Assembly: GCA_037013495.1 (NCBI GenBank)
Contig: CM072801.1
Location: 74,447,816 to 74,511,815, forward strand
DNA: 64,000 nt
Source of the DNA: Hippophae tibetana
Lineage: Eukaryota > Streptophyta > Magnoliopsida > Rosales > Elaeagnaceae
Direction: 5' to 3'
The notes below the pieces were generated by a model. That model worked only from the letters and a program-made list of their open reading frames with translations, had not been told where the DNA came from and made no database searches. A program made the translations under genes and the position numbers. Numbering within the stretch: the stretch's first letter is position 1; every line of letters starts with the position of its first letter. Shown here in pieces: positions 8,873-18,080 of this stretch.

Positions 8873-8909
8873 GGTTCCTTGCACTTTTTGCTTTTACGTT
8901 TTATCAAGT

Positions 8910-8917
8910 TATAAATA
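8910..8917 (+). promoter_or_regulatory. Possible internal TATA box before gag-pol
   Basis: TATAAATA, identical to the LTR TATA box, 76 bases before the gag-pol ATG. In AT-rich DNA this can occur by chance, and no initiator or upstream module like that in the LTR is visible, so it is only a candidate. Confidence 0.25.
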
Positions 8918-8992
8918 TTTCTTAGAGATATCTACTAAAAGCAAAATGTTGATACACAATAGGAGGAGGATCATTTTCAACTACAAACAACC

Positions 8993-11900
8993 ATGGGAGA
9001 TGCTGAAGATAGGCGGAAAAAGATGAAAGAATATACAATGCCAATCATTGGCAATGTAACTTCCGGTATCCAATTACAAGAGGCTGCAAGGAATTATGAA
9101 TTGAAAAAGATTCATTATTCTTTGTTGCCTTCCTTTTACGGTATCCCTAATGAAGACCCTTTAAATTTCATTCGAGAATTCTATGCTATTGTCCAAACCT
9201 TTCCACTACATGCAATTAATGAAGATCAACTTAGGATGAGGTGTTTTCCTTACACTCTCAAAGATAAAGCTTGGTCATGGTTCATTACTCTACAGTCAGG
9301 TTCTCTTAAAACTTGGGAGGCAGTCTATGAAATTTTCATGGGTAGGTTCTATTCCCATCAAAAGACTGTTGATCTAAGAACAAAGATAGCAACATTTTCT
9401 CAAATGAATGAAGAGCCCTTTCATGAAGCTTGGGAACGATTCAAACTCCTTTTCATGCAATGTCAAAATCATAGCTTTCCCTTACAGCTACAAAACCAAT
9501 TCTTTTATGATGGATTGACACTACAGAGTCAATACATGGTTGACAATGCTGCTGGAGGTGCTGTAGGAGAAAAGACCGCAGAGGAAACCTATAATCTTTA
9601 TGAGCTGTTGGGTTCTAATTCCCAACAAAGAGGTGGTAGGAGGAAAGCAAAGGTCAATGAAGTCGGCTCTGATAATGAGATAACCTTGCAACTTGCTGAA
9701 TTGACTAAACAAGTGAAATTCCTCACTTCCCACCAAATTTCAAATCAAGAGGTATGTGAAGTGTGTTGTTCAATTGGGCATGGTACTTATAATTGTTCAA
9801 ATACTTGTGATTCTAGTGTCGATGCCATAGAGGAAGTCCAATCTTTTCAAAGGTATCATCCAAACACCTATAATCACCCAGCCTACACCCAATATCCAAC
9901 ACTAAGGTCGGATAACAACCACCCTTACCCACCAAGCCAATCTTTTAAACCAACCTTAGAAGATAGCTTGAATGCTTTTATTCAAGTTAGTCGTAACAAC
10001 CAATTGATGACTAATCAAAGGTTGAACACCATGGAGGCTTCGGTTAAAAGGATTGAATCTAAAGTTGGGCAACTGGCTGAACAAATGCAAAAGAAAGAAC
10101 CAGGAAAGTTGCCCAGTCAACCAGAACAAGCAAAGGATGTTAGAACCCTTCGAAGTGGTAAGGTAGTCAATACCAGTTTACCTGAAATCTCTAAAAATCT
10201 ACCTTGTAGTTCAGGTAACAAAGAAGGCGATACTCTAATCTTGCAAAAAGGAGAAACAAGTGTTAAACTTAACAAGCCTTCTGAAAAACTCATTGGGGGG
10301 TCATCTGACACCCCCAAAATTCAAAAGACAACAGAACCACACCAGATACAAGTACCTTTTCCCCACCGGTTGAAAGAATCCAAACAAGATAAGCAATTCA
10401 CTGATCTTTTTAATATGCTCTCTAAAGTAAATATCAATTTACCATTATTAGAAGTGATCATGAATGTGCCCTCATATGCCAAATTTTTCAAAGAGTTGAA
10501 CACTAAGAAAAGGAGGTATGAACTGAATGAACGAGTAGTAGTATCAGAAATTTCTAGCGCTGTACTTCAGCACAAACTACCCCCTAAGTTGAAAGACCCT
10601 GGAAGTTTTATTATAAACATAACTATGGGGGATAGGAAGGTTGCTAAAGCAATGCTTGATTTAGGTGCTAGTATAAATTTGATGCCCTACTCTATATTCT
10701 TACAACTCAATCTAGGGGATTTAAAACCCACAACTATGTCCCTTCAACTTGCAGATAGATCTCTTAAATATCCAGAGGGAATAGTTGAGGATGTTTTGGT
10801 ACAGGTAGACAAACTGATAATACCTGTTGACTTTGTGGTTCTGGATATGCAAGAAAATCCAGCATTGCACAGAGAGCACACAATATTGCTTGGTAGACCA
10901 TTTATGGCAACTACTAAAACTATTATTGATGTCCAAGATGGAAATTTGACAATGACAGTCTTAGGAGCGACTGTTCATTTTAAAGTTTTTGATTCTTCAC
11001 CTTTCCCTTCTATTTCTGCCATTGATGAAATATTCGATGTTGATCCTTTGGATAATCTTGTCCAAAACACCTTTTTCCGAACCAGAATAGAGGACAAGCT
11101 TGAAACCGTTCTTACACTTGAAAAGGTTGAAGAAGATTTAGATGAGGAAATAAAGGGGTACCTTGAACAACTAGACAATAATGAAGTGATGACAAAATCT
11201 AGTACACTTTTAAATCTACCCAGTTCTTCATCTATTAAAGAGGCCAATCCCCCTGAACTTGAACTCAAAGACTTACCTGAGCACTTAAAATATGTGTTTT
11301 TGGGAGAAGGGGAAACTTATCCAGTGATAATTTCATCAACCTTGACCAAACCACAAGAAAAGGAACTCATCAAAGTGCTTAAACAGTTTAAGAAATCTAT
11401 AGGTTGGAGTATATGGGATATAAGAGGCATTAGTCCAACAATGTGTATGCACAAGATCAACTTGGAGGACGGTGCTAAACCTGTACGAGAGGCCCAAAGA
11501 AGACTAAACCCAAACATGCAAGAGGTAGTTAAGAAGGAAATTCTTAAATTATTAGAAGAAGGGATTATCTACCCTATTGCAGATAGTAAGTGGGTTAGTC
11601 CAGTGCATGTGGTACCAAAGAAATCTGGGATAACAGTTGTTAAGAATGACAAAAGTGAATTAGTGCCCACTAGAATAATCACTGGATGGAGAATGTGTAT
11701 AGATTTTAGGAAACTAAATTTATATACGAAAAAGGATCACTTTCCTCTTCCATTCATTGATCAAATGTTGGAAAGATTAGCTGGGCACGAATTTTACTGT
11801 TTTTTGGATGGACTGTCTGGATATTATCAAGTACCCATAGCACTAGAAGATCAGGAAAAGACCACATTTACATGTCCTTTTGGGACATTTGCTTTTCGCA

Positions 11901-14164
11901 GAATGACATTTGGGTTATGCAATGCCCCTGCCACGTTCCAGAGATGCATGATATCCATTTTCTCGGACATGGTGGAAAAATTCATTGAGATTTTCATGGA
12001 CGATTTCTCTGTCTTTGGGAACTCATTTGATGATTGCTTACATAAATTGACTTTGGTTTTAGAAAGATGCATTGAATGCAATCTAACCCTTAGTTGGGAG
12101 AAAAGTCATTTTATGGTTCAACAAGGGATAGTTTTAGGACATATAATTTCAAACAAGGGTATTGAAGTTGATAAGGCAAAAGTTGAATTGATATCCAAAC
12201 TACCTCCCCCTACATCTGTGAAGGGGATAAGAAGCTTCTTGGGACATGCAGGATTCTACAGACGATTTATTAAAGATTTCTCTAAAATAAGTCGTCCATT
12301 ATGTAACTTGCTATCCAAAGATGCTGATTTTGATTTCAACAATGACTGCCTTACTTCCTTTAATACCTTGAAAGATAAACTCACATCTACCCCTGTTATA
12401 ATGGCACCAAACTGGTCTTTACCCTTTGAAATAATGTGTGACGCTTCTGATTATGCAATAGGAGCAGTCCTGGGACAAAGAGTGGATAAGCGTTTACATG
12501 TCATCTACTATGCTAGCAAAACACTCAATGATGCCCAGATGAATTACACCACCACTGAAAAGGAATTCTTGGCTATAGTATTCTCTTTAGACAAATTTCG
12601 GTCTTATTTAGTAGGATCTAAAGTGATTGTGCATTCTGATCATGCTGCTTTAAGATACCTATTAAGTAAACCAAATGCCAAGCCAAGATTAATCAGGTGG
12701 GTCTTACTCTTACAAGAATTTGACCTAGAAATCAAGGATAAGAAAGGCAGTGAAAACTTAGTAGCTGACCATTTGTCTAGGTTGATTTCTGACTTTAATT
12801 CTCTTAAAGATGAGAGTAATGACGATATAGTTGAAACCTTTCCTGATGAACAGTTATTTTTCATAGGTCCGAACCCATGGTACGCTGATATTGTAAACTA
12901 TCTTGCCACTGGTGTTTTGCGACCTAACACTTCATATCAGGAGAAGAAAAGGTTTTTTAAAACTATTAAGGACTATTTCTGGGATGACCCTTATTTATAC
13001 AAGATTGGTCAAGATCAAGTCATCCGGACATGTGTACCTGAAGAAGAACATAAGAGCATTCTGACTTTTTGTCATGAACTTCATTGTGGGGGTCATTTTG
13101 GAGGAGAAAAGACAGCCCGTAAGATATTACAGTCTGGATTCTTTTGGCCCACTCTTTTTAAAGATGCTCATATGTTTTGTGCACAATGTGATAGATGTCA
13201 AAGAACAGGAAACATAAGCAAAAGAGATGAAATGCCTTTGACATCTAATTTAGTTGTTGAACTCTTTGATGTATGGGGGATTGACTTTATGGGTCCTTTT
13301 CCCCCATCTAATGGTTTTCAATACATTTTGGTTGCTGTGGATTATGTGTCCAAGTGGGTAGAAGCTATACCCACCAAAACCAATGATGCTAATGTTGTTG
13401 TGAAATTCTTGAAAGATTTCATATTCAGTAGGTTCGGAACGCCTAGAGCTATAATAAGTGATGGAGGTAGCCATTTTTGTAACAAACTCTTTGATGGAGT
13501 ACTAAACAAGTACAACATCACACATAAGGTAGCTACTCCATATCATCCTCAAACTTCCGGTTTAGTGGAAGTAAGTAATAGGCAAATTAAGGGAATACTG
13601 GAACGCACTGTGCGTCCTTCAAGGAAGGATTGGGCATTTAAGTTAAATGATGCCTTATGGGCATACCGCACCGCTTACAAAACACCTATTGGGATGAGCC
13701 CTTACCGGTTAATCTTTGGGAAAGCGTGCCACCTTCCAGTTGAACTTGAACACAAGGCTTATTGGGCAATTAAAGAGCTAAACATGGATTTAGATAAAGC
13801 AGGTGAAAAACGAGTACTCCAGCTTCATGAGTTGGAAGAAATTAGGAATGAAGCCTATGAGAATGCCAAATTATACAAGGAGCGTACTAAGCGCTATCAT
13901 GACAAGAGGCTAGTTCCTAAAACTTTTCACCCTGGAATGAAAGTTCTTTTATTTAACTCTCGTTTGAGATTGTTTCCAGGAAAGCTAAGATCAAGATGGG
14001 ATGGACCATTCAAAATAGTTCAGGTATCTGAACATGGAGTGGTAGAACTATTGGACTCCAAGACACAAAAAACGTTCAAAGTTAATGGCCATCGTGTCAA
14101 GCCTTATGTGGAAGAACCGAACAACATTGCTGAAATGGATTGCATTTGGCTGAGTAACCCTTAG
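8993..14164 (+). CDS. gag-pol: Gag-Pol polyprotein (1723 aa): gag, protease, RT, RNase H, integrase
   Basis: One uninterrupted frame encodes capsid and all replication enzymes. Gag core about 16-215; zinc knuckle C255-X2-C258-X4-H263-X4-C268; RTLRSGK 384-390. Protease has D556-L-G-A-S and ILLGRPF (631-637). RT about 830-1080 has D939 (motif A), [12 protein letters not shown] (973-984) and FMDD (1001-1004). RNase H has CDAS with D1150, TTEKE (1187-1191), HSDH with D1216, and D1259. Integrase has an H1361/H1368/C1399/C1402 zinc site and a D1431, D1490, E1526 triad with 35 residues between the last two, then a GPF motif (1671-1673) and no visible chromodomain. The ATG context (ACCATGG) is strong and the N-terminus matches Met53 of the first gag. 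Gag and pol share one frame, so no frameshift is needed. All key residues are present; the protein is probably functional. Confidence 0.95.
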   Translation: MGDAEDRRKKMKEYTMPIIGNVTSGIQLQEAARNYELKKIHYSLLPSFYGIPNEDPLNFIREFYAIVQTFPLHAINEDQLRMRCFPYTLKDKAWSWFITLQSGSLKTWEAVYEIFMGRFYSHQKTVDLRTKIATFSQMNEEPFHEAWERFKLLFMQCQNHSFPLQLQNQFFYDGLTLQSQYMVDNAAGGAVGEKTAEETYNLYELLGSNSQQRGGRRKAKVNEVGSDNEITLQLAELTKQVKFLTSHQISNQEVCEVCCSIGHGTYNCSNTCDSSVDAIEEVQSFQRYHPNTYNHPAYTQYPTLRSDNNHPYPPSQSFKPTLEDSLNAFIQVSRNNQLMTNQRLNTMEASVKRIESKVGQLAEQMQKKEPGKLPSQPEQAKDVRTLRSGKVVNTSLPEISKNLPCSSGNKEGDTLILQKGETSVKLNKPSEKLIGGSSDTPKIQKTTEPHQIQVPFPHRLKESKQDKQFTDLFNMLSKVNINLPLLEVIMNVPSYAKFFKELNTKKRRYELNERVVVSEISSAVLQHKLPPKLKDPGSFIINITMGDRKVAKAMLDLGASINLMPYSIFLQLNLGDLKPTTMSLQLADRSLKYPEGIVEDVLVQVDKLIIPVDFVVLDMQENPALHREHTILLGRPFMATTKTIIDVQDGNLTMTVLGATVHFKVFDSSPFPSISAIDEIFDVDPLDNLVQNTFFRTRIEDKLETVLTLEKVEEDLDEEIKGYLEQLDNNEVMTKSSTLLNLPSSSSIKEANPPELELKDLPEHLKYVFLGEGETYPVIISSTLTKPQEKELIKVLKQFKKSIGWSIWDIRGISPTMCMHKINLEDGAKPVREAQRRLNPNMQEVVKKEILKLLEEGIIYPIADSKWVSPVHVVPKKSGITVVKNDKSELVPTRIITGWRMCIDFRKLNLYTKKDHFPLPFIDQMLERLAGHEFYCFLDGLSGYYQVPIALEDQEKTTFTCPFGTFAFRRMTFGLCNAPATFQRCMISIFSDMVEKFIEIFMDDFSVFGNSFDDCLHKLTLVLERCIECNLTLSWEKSHFMVQQGIVLGHIISNKGIEVDKAKVELISKLPPPTSVKGIRSFLGHAGFYRRFIKDFSKISRPLCNLLSKDADFDFNNDCLTSFNTLKDKLTSTPVIMAPNWSLPFEIMCDASDYAIGAVLGQRVDKRLHVIYYASKTLNDAQMNYTTTEKEFLAIVFSLDKFRSYLVGSKVIVHSDHAALRYLLSKPNAKPRLIRWVLLLQEFDLEIKDKKGSENLVADHLSRLISDFNSLKDESNDDIVETFPDEQLFFIGPNPWYADIVNYLATGVLRPNTSYQEKKRFFKTIKDYFWDDPYLYKIGQDQVIRTCVPEEEHKSILTFCHELHCGGHFGGEKTARKILQSGFFWPTLFKDAHMFCAQCDRCQRTGNISKRDEMPLTSNLVVELFDVWGIDFMGPFPPSNGFQYILVAVDYVSKWVEAIPTKTNDANVVVKFLKDFIFSRFGTPRAIISDGGSHFCNKLFDGVLNKYNITHKVATPYHPQTSGLVEVSNRQIKGILERTVRPSRKDWAFKLNDALWAYRTAYKTPIGMSPYRLIFGKACHLPVELEHKAYWAIKELNMDLDKAGEKRVLQLHELEEIRNEAYENAKLYKERTKRYHDKRLVPKTFHPGMKVLLFNSRLRLFPGKLRSRWDGPFKIVQVSEHGVVELLDSKTQKTFKVNGHRVKPYVEEPNNIAEMDCIWLSNP

Positions 14165-14176
14165 CACCAAAAAGAT

Positions 14177-14224
14177 ACGTCTTGCTAAGACGTTAAACTA
14201 AGCGCTGGATGGGAGGCAACCCAT
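14177..14224 (+). other. Post-pol twin hairpins
   Basis: ACGTCTT (14177-14183), loop GCT, AAGACGT (14187-14193) is a perfect 7-bp stem. ATGGG (14209-14213), loop AGGCAA, CCCAT (14220-14224) is a second stem. Between them lies TTAAACTAAGCGCTGG. I recall this motif as common just after pol in Athila-type elements of eudicots; its role is unknown to me. It starts 12 bases after the stop codon. Confidence 0.75.
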
Positions 14225-14485
14225 CATGTTAGGTAATTTTTTTATTGTTATTTGTTTTATTTACTTAATTTTATTGTTTATTTTAGTTTACTTGTATGTG
14301 AATAATTTTTAAATTTGTTAAAACTAAAATATTTGTTGAGATGTTAGAAGTTCACAGCGATCTGTCTGTATACACTTTAATGATGAATATGATGGATGCA
14401 CCTGCATTTCTTCATTACTACTTACACATTCTCAAGAAATAGGTAATCTTTCTCCTCTTTTCTCTTTATCTTTAATTTGCAGTTG

Positions 14486-14530
14486 TTACATTGAGGACAA
14501 TGTAAGTTCTAGGTTGGGGGTGGTGAAAAG
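14486..14530 (+). other. Internal hairpin plus PPT-like tract
   Basis: TTACATTG (14486-14493), loop AGGA, CAATGTAA (14498-14505) is a perfect 8-bp stem. Five bases later comes AGGTTGGGGGTGGTGAAAAG (14511-14530), close to the sequence at the true 3' LTR border (TGGTTGGGGGTTG, then TGATGAG). It could be a second plus-strand priming site or a relic of an older LTR boundary. Confidence 0.55.
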
Positions 14531-16030
14531 TTACCATGCTATATATATAAAAATAAAAAAATAAAAAAATTCTCACAAAAATTTATCATTTCTTTAAATC
14601 AAATTTAAGTAAATAGTTAAGTCTTTGGTACTGTTAGATTAATTTTTGAAAACATATCATGAAATATTGTGTAATTATTTTTGATAATTAGTTAGTTTTT
14701 GTCATAACTAGTATTTCTTGATAAAATGTGGAAATTAGATTAAACCCAAAATCGGTATTTATGAATTTTGTTTTAGTGGAGACTACCCTTGTGAGATATA
14801 ATTTGAGCCTAATTTCTTTTATTCAGAGTGAAATATATATTTTTTCTACTCCAAACACATTTCTTATTTATTCAAAAAGTTTAGATGATCTCTATAGGTA
14901 TTAGCATTGAATGTATGAATTTTTTTCATCTTAATAGAGTATCATATATTTTTTATTATTATTTTTTTTTTGTTTAGATTAAACGATTTGAGTAGAAATT
15001 GATAGTATATGCTTATATCTCATTCATGCATGACTGCTACAAAAACAAAAAGACATATCTGGGGTTACCTAAACCGAGATCAAACAGAAAAGACACAAAA
15101 TTAACCACTCACCAAAATCCAAAAAAATGTACAATCTGTACATGGGTTGACTCTCTAAAAAAATACATATATTGAAAAATATCTACAGAAAAAAAAAAAA
15201 AAATAGAGAGATAAAAAATAGTATCATCTACATACTATGACCCACATTGCCTACAAAGTTGTGAGTAAAGGCTAATTACAAAAGAAAGATATAGGAAGTA
15301 ATTCCCTAAAAAGTCATTGCAATTTCTTCATTTGTAAAAGCATATATCTTGAAATTCTTTCTTAATGAGTTTGATTTATGCATGAAAATAATTTTTGTAT
15401 ATGATATCTTTATAATTTATACATTCGATTCCTTTCATGAGATCAATGTTAAAATAACACTTTGAGCCTTTATTCTTTATACATATGCGAACATATTAGT
15501 TCATTTCTATACATCAACTCTTTCGCATATAAATTAGTATGAGTGTTTGAACCCAGAGGATTCAGTGCTTTGAGAGTATTGACTTGTGAGGAATAGAGTC
15601 GAAGCGAATACTGATTCATGACACTGAAATTGGGTAAAATTAAATTGATACATTTTTGAAATGAAATATGAAAATGATTTTCGACTAATTATTATAATAA
15701 AATCATGATTGTTTAAAGAGATTAAAATAACTTATGCTTGAGATTTCAATTATGATCTTAAAAGAGATTAAAAAGTATGAGATATTTTTGTGATATGTTG
15801 TTTTCTTTTTAAAATAATTTTTGATTGTGTTGTAATTTTAATTTTTGTTTTGATTGTTTTTCTTTTTACATTTAGTTCAATGTTTGTGGGTATCATTACT
15901 GAAAACCCTCACGAGACTCAAACTCGTCCACTAGGGCAACCTAGGGGTTTAACGGCTTGTTGCATAGGCTAAATGCAACCGTTTCAATCCACGAAAGTGA
16001 TTTAGGATAGTTTAATTTTTAGCTTTTATC

Positions 16031-16060
16031 GCTTCTCTTGCTAAGAGACTAGCAAGAAGC
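16031..16060 (+). other. Hairpin directly upstream of the PPT
   Basis: GCTT (16031-16034), a CT bulge, CTTGCT (16037-16042), an 8-nt loop, AGCAAG (16051-16056) and AAGC (16057-16060) form a 10-bp stem with one bulge. It abuts the polypurine tract and may position plus-strand priming or RNA processing. That role is inferred from position only. Confidence 0.6.
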
Positions 16061-16061
16061 T

Positions 16062-16073
16062 GGTTGGGGGTTG
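16062..16073 (+). other. Polypurine tract for plus-strand priming
   Basis: GGTTGGGGGTTG ends immediately before the 3' LTR start TGATGAG. The tract is interrupted by TT pairs, so it is not a perfect purine run. Its position against the LTR boundary is decisive. Confidence 0.75.
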
Positions 16074-16387
16074 TGATGAGTGCTCAAAAAGCACTAAAAT
16101 AACCATGATTTTATGTACCTTAATTGATTAAAAATACATATATTTATATGTTTTATCATATATTTATATAAATTTGTCTTTTTCGGAATCACGGGTATTT
16201 TTATTGTTTTTCAGGTATTTTGGCTTAAAAACGCAATGTAAAGACTCAAAGAGGAATATTTGAAGCAATACATCACAAATATATCAACAAATAAGTGAGA
16301 AAAGGTCAACAAACATGGAAAAATCGGACGAAATGGGTCGAAAAGGTCAAAAATGTCAAAAAGACGGAAATTGCGCGCCGCAGCCCA

Positions 16388-16525
16388 CGCCCAGCCGCGC
16401 GCGTCCCAGCGCCCCATTCCGCGCGCGCCCGCGCGCGCTGGCACTGTTCACGCGCGCCGAGCTGCGCGCAGCGACAGCCCCAGCGCGCGCGCGCAGCGCC
16501 CCAGCAGCCCCCCTCCGCGCGCCCA
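16388..16525 (+). repeat. GC-rich, CGCG-dense block in the 3' LTR (expanded form)
   Basis: A 138-bp block against 81 bp in the 5' LTR. It contains CGCGCGCG runs and a segment near 16440-16490 (GGCACTGTTCACGCGCGCC and following) with no counterpart in the 5' LTR. Both flanks align exactly (offset 313 from the LTR start on the left). Confidence 0.85.
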
Positions 16526-16546
16526 ACGCGTTTTCGCCTCATTTTT

Positions 16547-16594
16547 CACGTGCAGCCGCCCTGTGACGTCATGCTGACGTCATTGATGACATCA
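16547..16594 (+). promoter_or_regulatory. G-box and TGACGTCA module in the 3' LTR
   Basis: CACGTG at 16547-16552, TGACGTCA at 16564-16571 and 16575-16582, TGACATCA at 16587-16594. Spacing is the same as in the 5' LTR apart from one C. From here the module could drive transcription outward into the satellite. Confidence 0.65.
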
Positions 16595-16662
16595 GCAATT
16601 CCAATACGCGTTTTTACATTTTTTTAACATTTTTTTACTCATTTTTTCTCTCCATCCTCACC

Positions 16663-16670
16663 TATAAATA
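16663..16670 (+). promoter_or_regulatory. TATA box of the 3' LTR
   Basis: TATAAATA followed by a run of six C and the same pyrimidine-rich start region as in the 5' LTR. It could initiate read-out transcription into the satellite from 18076 onward. Confidence 0.7.
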
Positions 16671-18075
16671 CCCCCCTTCCCTTCACTTCAAATCACACCT
16701 TCAAAACTCACTTCTCTCTCCTTTCTTTCTCTCATTTCTTAGTTTTTAGTTTCTCTTAGTTTCTTTCTAAGTTTCTAAGCTTTTCTTAGTTTTTCTCTTA
16801 GTTTTTAGTTCAATTCTCTTAGGTTTAGTGTTCTTCTCTTTTTGAGAGGAACTTGTAATGTTTTTGTAATAATTTAGATTTTTGATTCAATATATGGAAG
16901 TGCAAATTCCGCTCGGAGGTTTTCTAGCAACGGGAATAGCGTCGAAGTTCTGTAAGGATTTTATTTTCTTTACAGTTATTTTTATGCTTTATTCTTACAT
17001 GTTATATTCAACTTGTCTGTGGTTAAATTTAACTATGCTAGCTGTTTAGTAAAAATGATGTAATAACGACGTTGTTATGCTTGCGAAATATTAAATAGGT
17101 AAAAATCTTTAAAATGAATTGATTTTGTTTTTATTCAAGATTTTATATTAAGAATGTTAGAGAGAAATATATTATTTTTCATTACAAACTTAAACCCGAA
17201 AATTAGATTTTAAGGTTTAGTTATCCGGTCTAATTTAGAGTAGTGCTCTTTTATTTGTTGGTACAATCGCCCGGTAGTTAGAGTGAAACTCTATTTCAAA
17301 AGTTTTTATAAGAATTATTATGTGAAAATGTATTGACAACATGTTTTCAATAGTGGTTTTAAAACTTGAAAGTTAGTACTCGGATAATTAAATTCTTAAG
17401 TTTAATTTGGACACCTTGAATAATGTTTAAATTGTCTAACCCCACCAAAGGTGGCATTTAAATGGTTCATTTTCAATCTCTTAGAAAAAGGAATTAATTT
17501 AATTAAGCATATTAGTTATCAACCCCACCCATAGGTGTTAATTGATTTGTTTAGTTAACAAAGAATATCTAACCCCACCAAAGGTGGTATTTATATAAAA
17601 AAGAGAGAATCAATAAAATATCAATTTATATCTTTAATAACCTAGTTAATATGAGCAAGCATAATTAATTTAGTTATTATATCCATAAATACTCCGCTAA
17701 TATAAATGATAAAAATTTGCATGAATATTTATTGAATCCGTATATATGTTTATTTTTAGATAATTATTTATTGAATTTGTATCTATGTTTATTTTTATGT
17801 TATTAGACTATATTTAATTAATCTGTATATATGTTTATTTTATGTTATTAGATTAGGAACACAAAAACCAAACTATCGTGACAGGATGTTTAGGATTTAA
17901 TTTCGTTTTTAAAAGTTTGAATAATAAATTAAAAACCACATACATTCCTTCCTTAGATCGACCTTGGGAGTATACTTATCATTTTCTTCGAAATGATTCG
18001 TGCACTTGCGAGAGTTTTATAAATATTAAAACCAAATTATTTGCGGGAATCGGCGATGCCGGTGTTCGTTCATCA

Positions 18076-18080
18076 GCAAC
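18076..18080. repeat. Target-site duplication, right copy (GCAAC)
   Basis: GCAAC follows the LTR end CATCA and continues directly into the satellite as GCAACCCAGGCTATAAAACC, the normal monomer sequence at this point. This gives the pre-insertion site without ambiguity. Confidence 0.97.

Larger units (their letters stand above)
8637..8992 (+). other. Spacer between the two gag ORFs, with post-pol-like hairpins and A24 tract
   Basis: Contains no credible gene. Two hairpins match the motif found after pol: CGTCTT/AAGACG (8703-8708 with 8714-8719) and ATGGG/CCCAT (8737-8741 with 8748-8752). Then comes an AT-rich part resembling the post-pol sequence (TTTGTTTTAGTTTGCGTG against TTTATTTTAGTTTACTTG near 14280), and a run of 24 A at 8849-8872. 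The last 120 bases hold TATAAATA at 8910-8917 and a short upstream ATG at 8946 in another frame, which overlaps the gag-pol start. Confidence 0.75.
14165..16073 (+). other. Non-coding 3' region between pol and the 3' LTR
   Basis: About 1.9 kb where some Athila elements carry an env-like ORF. I find none: the longest plus-strand frame (15790-15972, 60 codons) is a low-complexity hydrophobic stretch that I do not accept as a gene. The region holds the post-pol twin hairpins (14177-14224), a perfect 8-bp hairpin followed by a PPT-like tract (14486-14530), A/T tracts (14548-14570, 14950-14975, 15187-15215) and a hairpin next to the true PPT (16031-16060). The rest shows nothing I recognise. Confidence 0.75.
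4626..18075 (+). mobile_element. Ty3/gypsy LTR retrotransposon, Athila lineage, with two gag ORFs
   Basis: A complete element of 13,450 bp with two LTRs (1945 and 2002 bp), TG...CA ends, a perfect 5-bp target duplication, a tRNA-Asp-type primer site, gag-pol and a polypurine tract. Domain order is gag, protease, RT, RNase H, integrase, as in Ty3/gypsy. The Athila assignment rests on the RT stretch ending [13 protein letters not shown] with its insert before it, the DLGAS protease site, the RTLRSGK motif before protease, the tRNA-Asp primer site and the post-pol hairpins; this is from knowledge of the lineage, not a search. All catalytic residues look intact and, outside one GC-rich block, the LTRs differ by about six substitutions by eye. 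That means recent insertion and possible activity. Unusual: a second gag ORF upstream and no env-like ORF. Confidence 0.95.
16074..18075 (+). repeat. 3' long terminal repeat (2002 bp)
   Basis: Starts TGATGAGTGCTC and ends CGTTCATCA, followed by the GCAAC target duplication. Compared by eye with the 5' LTR there are about six substitutions (for example AAGTA/AATTA and GGTTTTC/GGTGTTC near the 3' end) and two single-C indels that cancel in length. The GC-rich block is 57 bp longer here. G-box, TGACGTCA pair and TATAAATA are intact. Confidence 0.97.

Noticed and set aside
15790..15972. 60-codon hydrophobic frame as an env-like or membrane protein
   Set aside because: Very short, T-rich composition explains the hydrophobic residues, no signal-peptide or env motif, no supporting context.
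4626..18075. Insertion as a Tat/Ogre element because of its extra upstream ORF
   Set aside because: The upstream ORF is a gag paralogue, the primer site matches tRNA-Asp rather than tRNA-Arg, and the RT signature fits Athila better. A formal RT tree would settle it.
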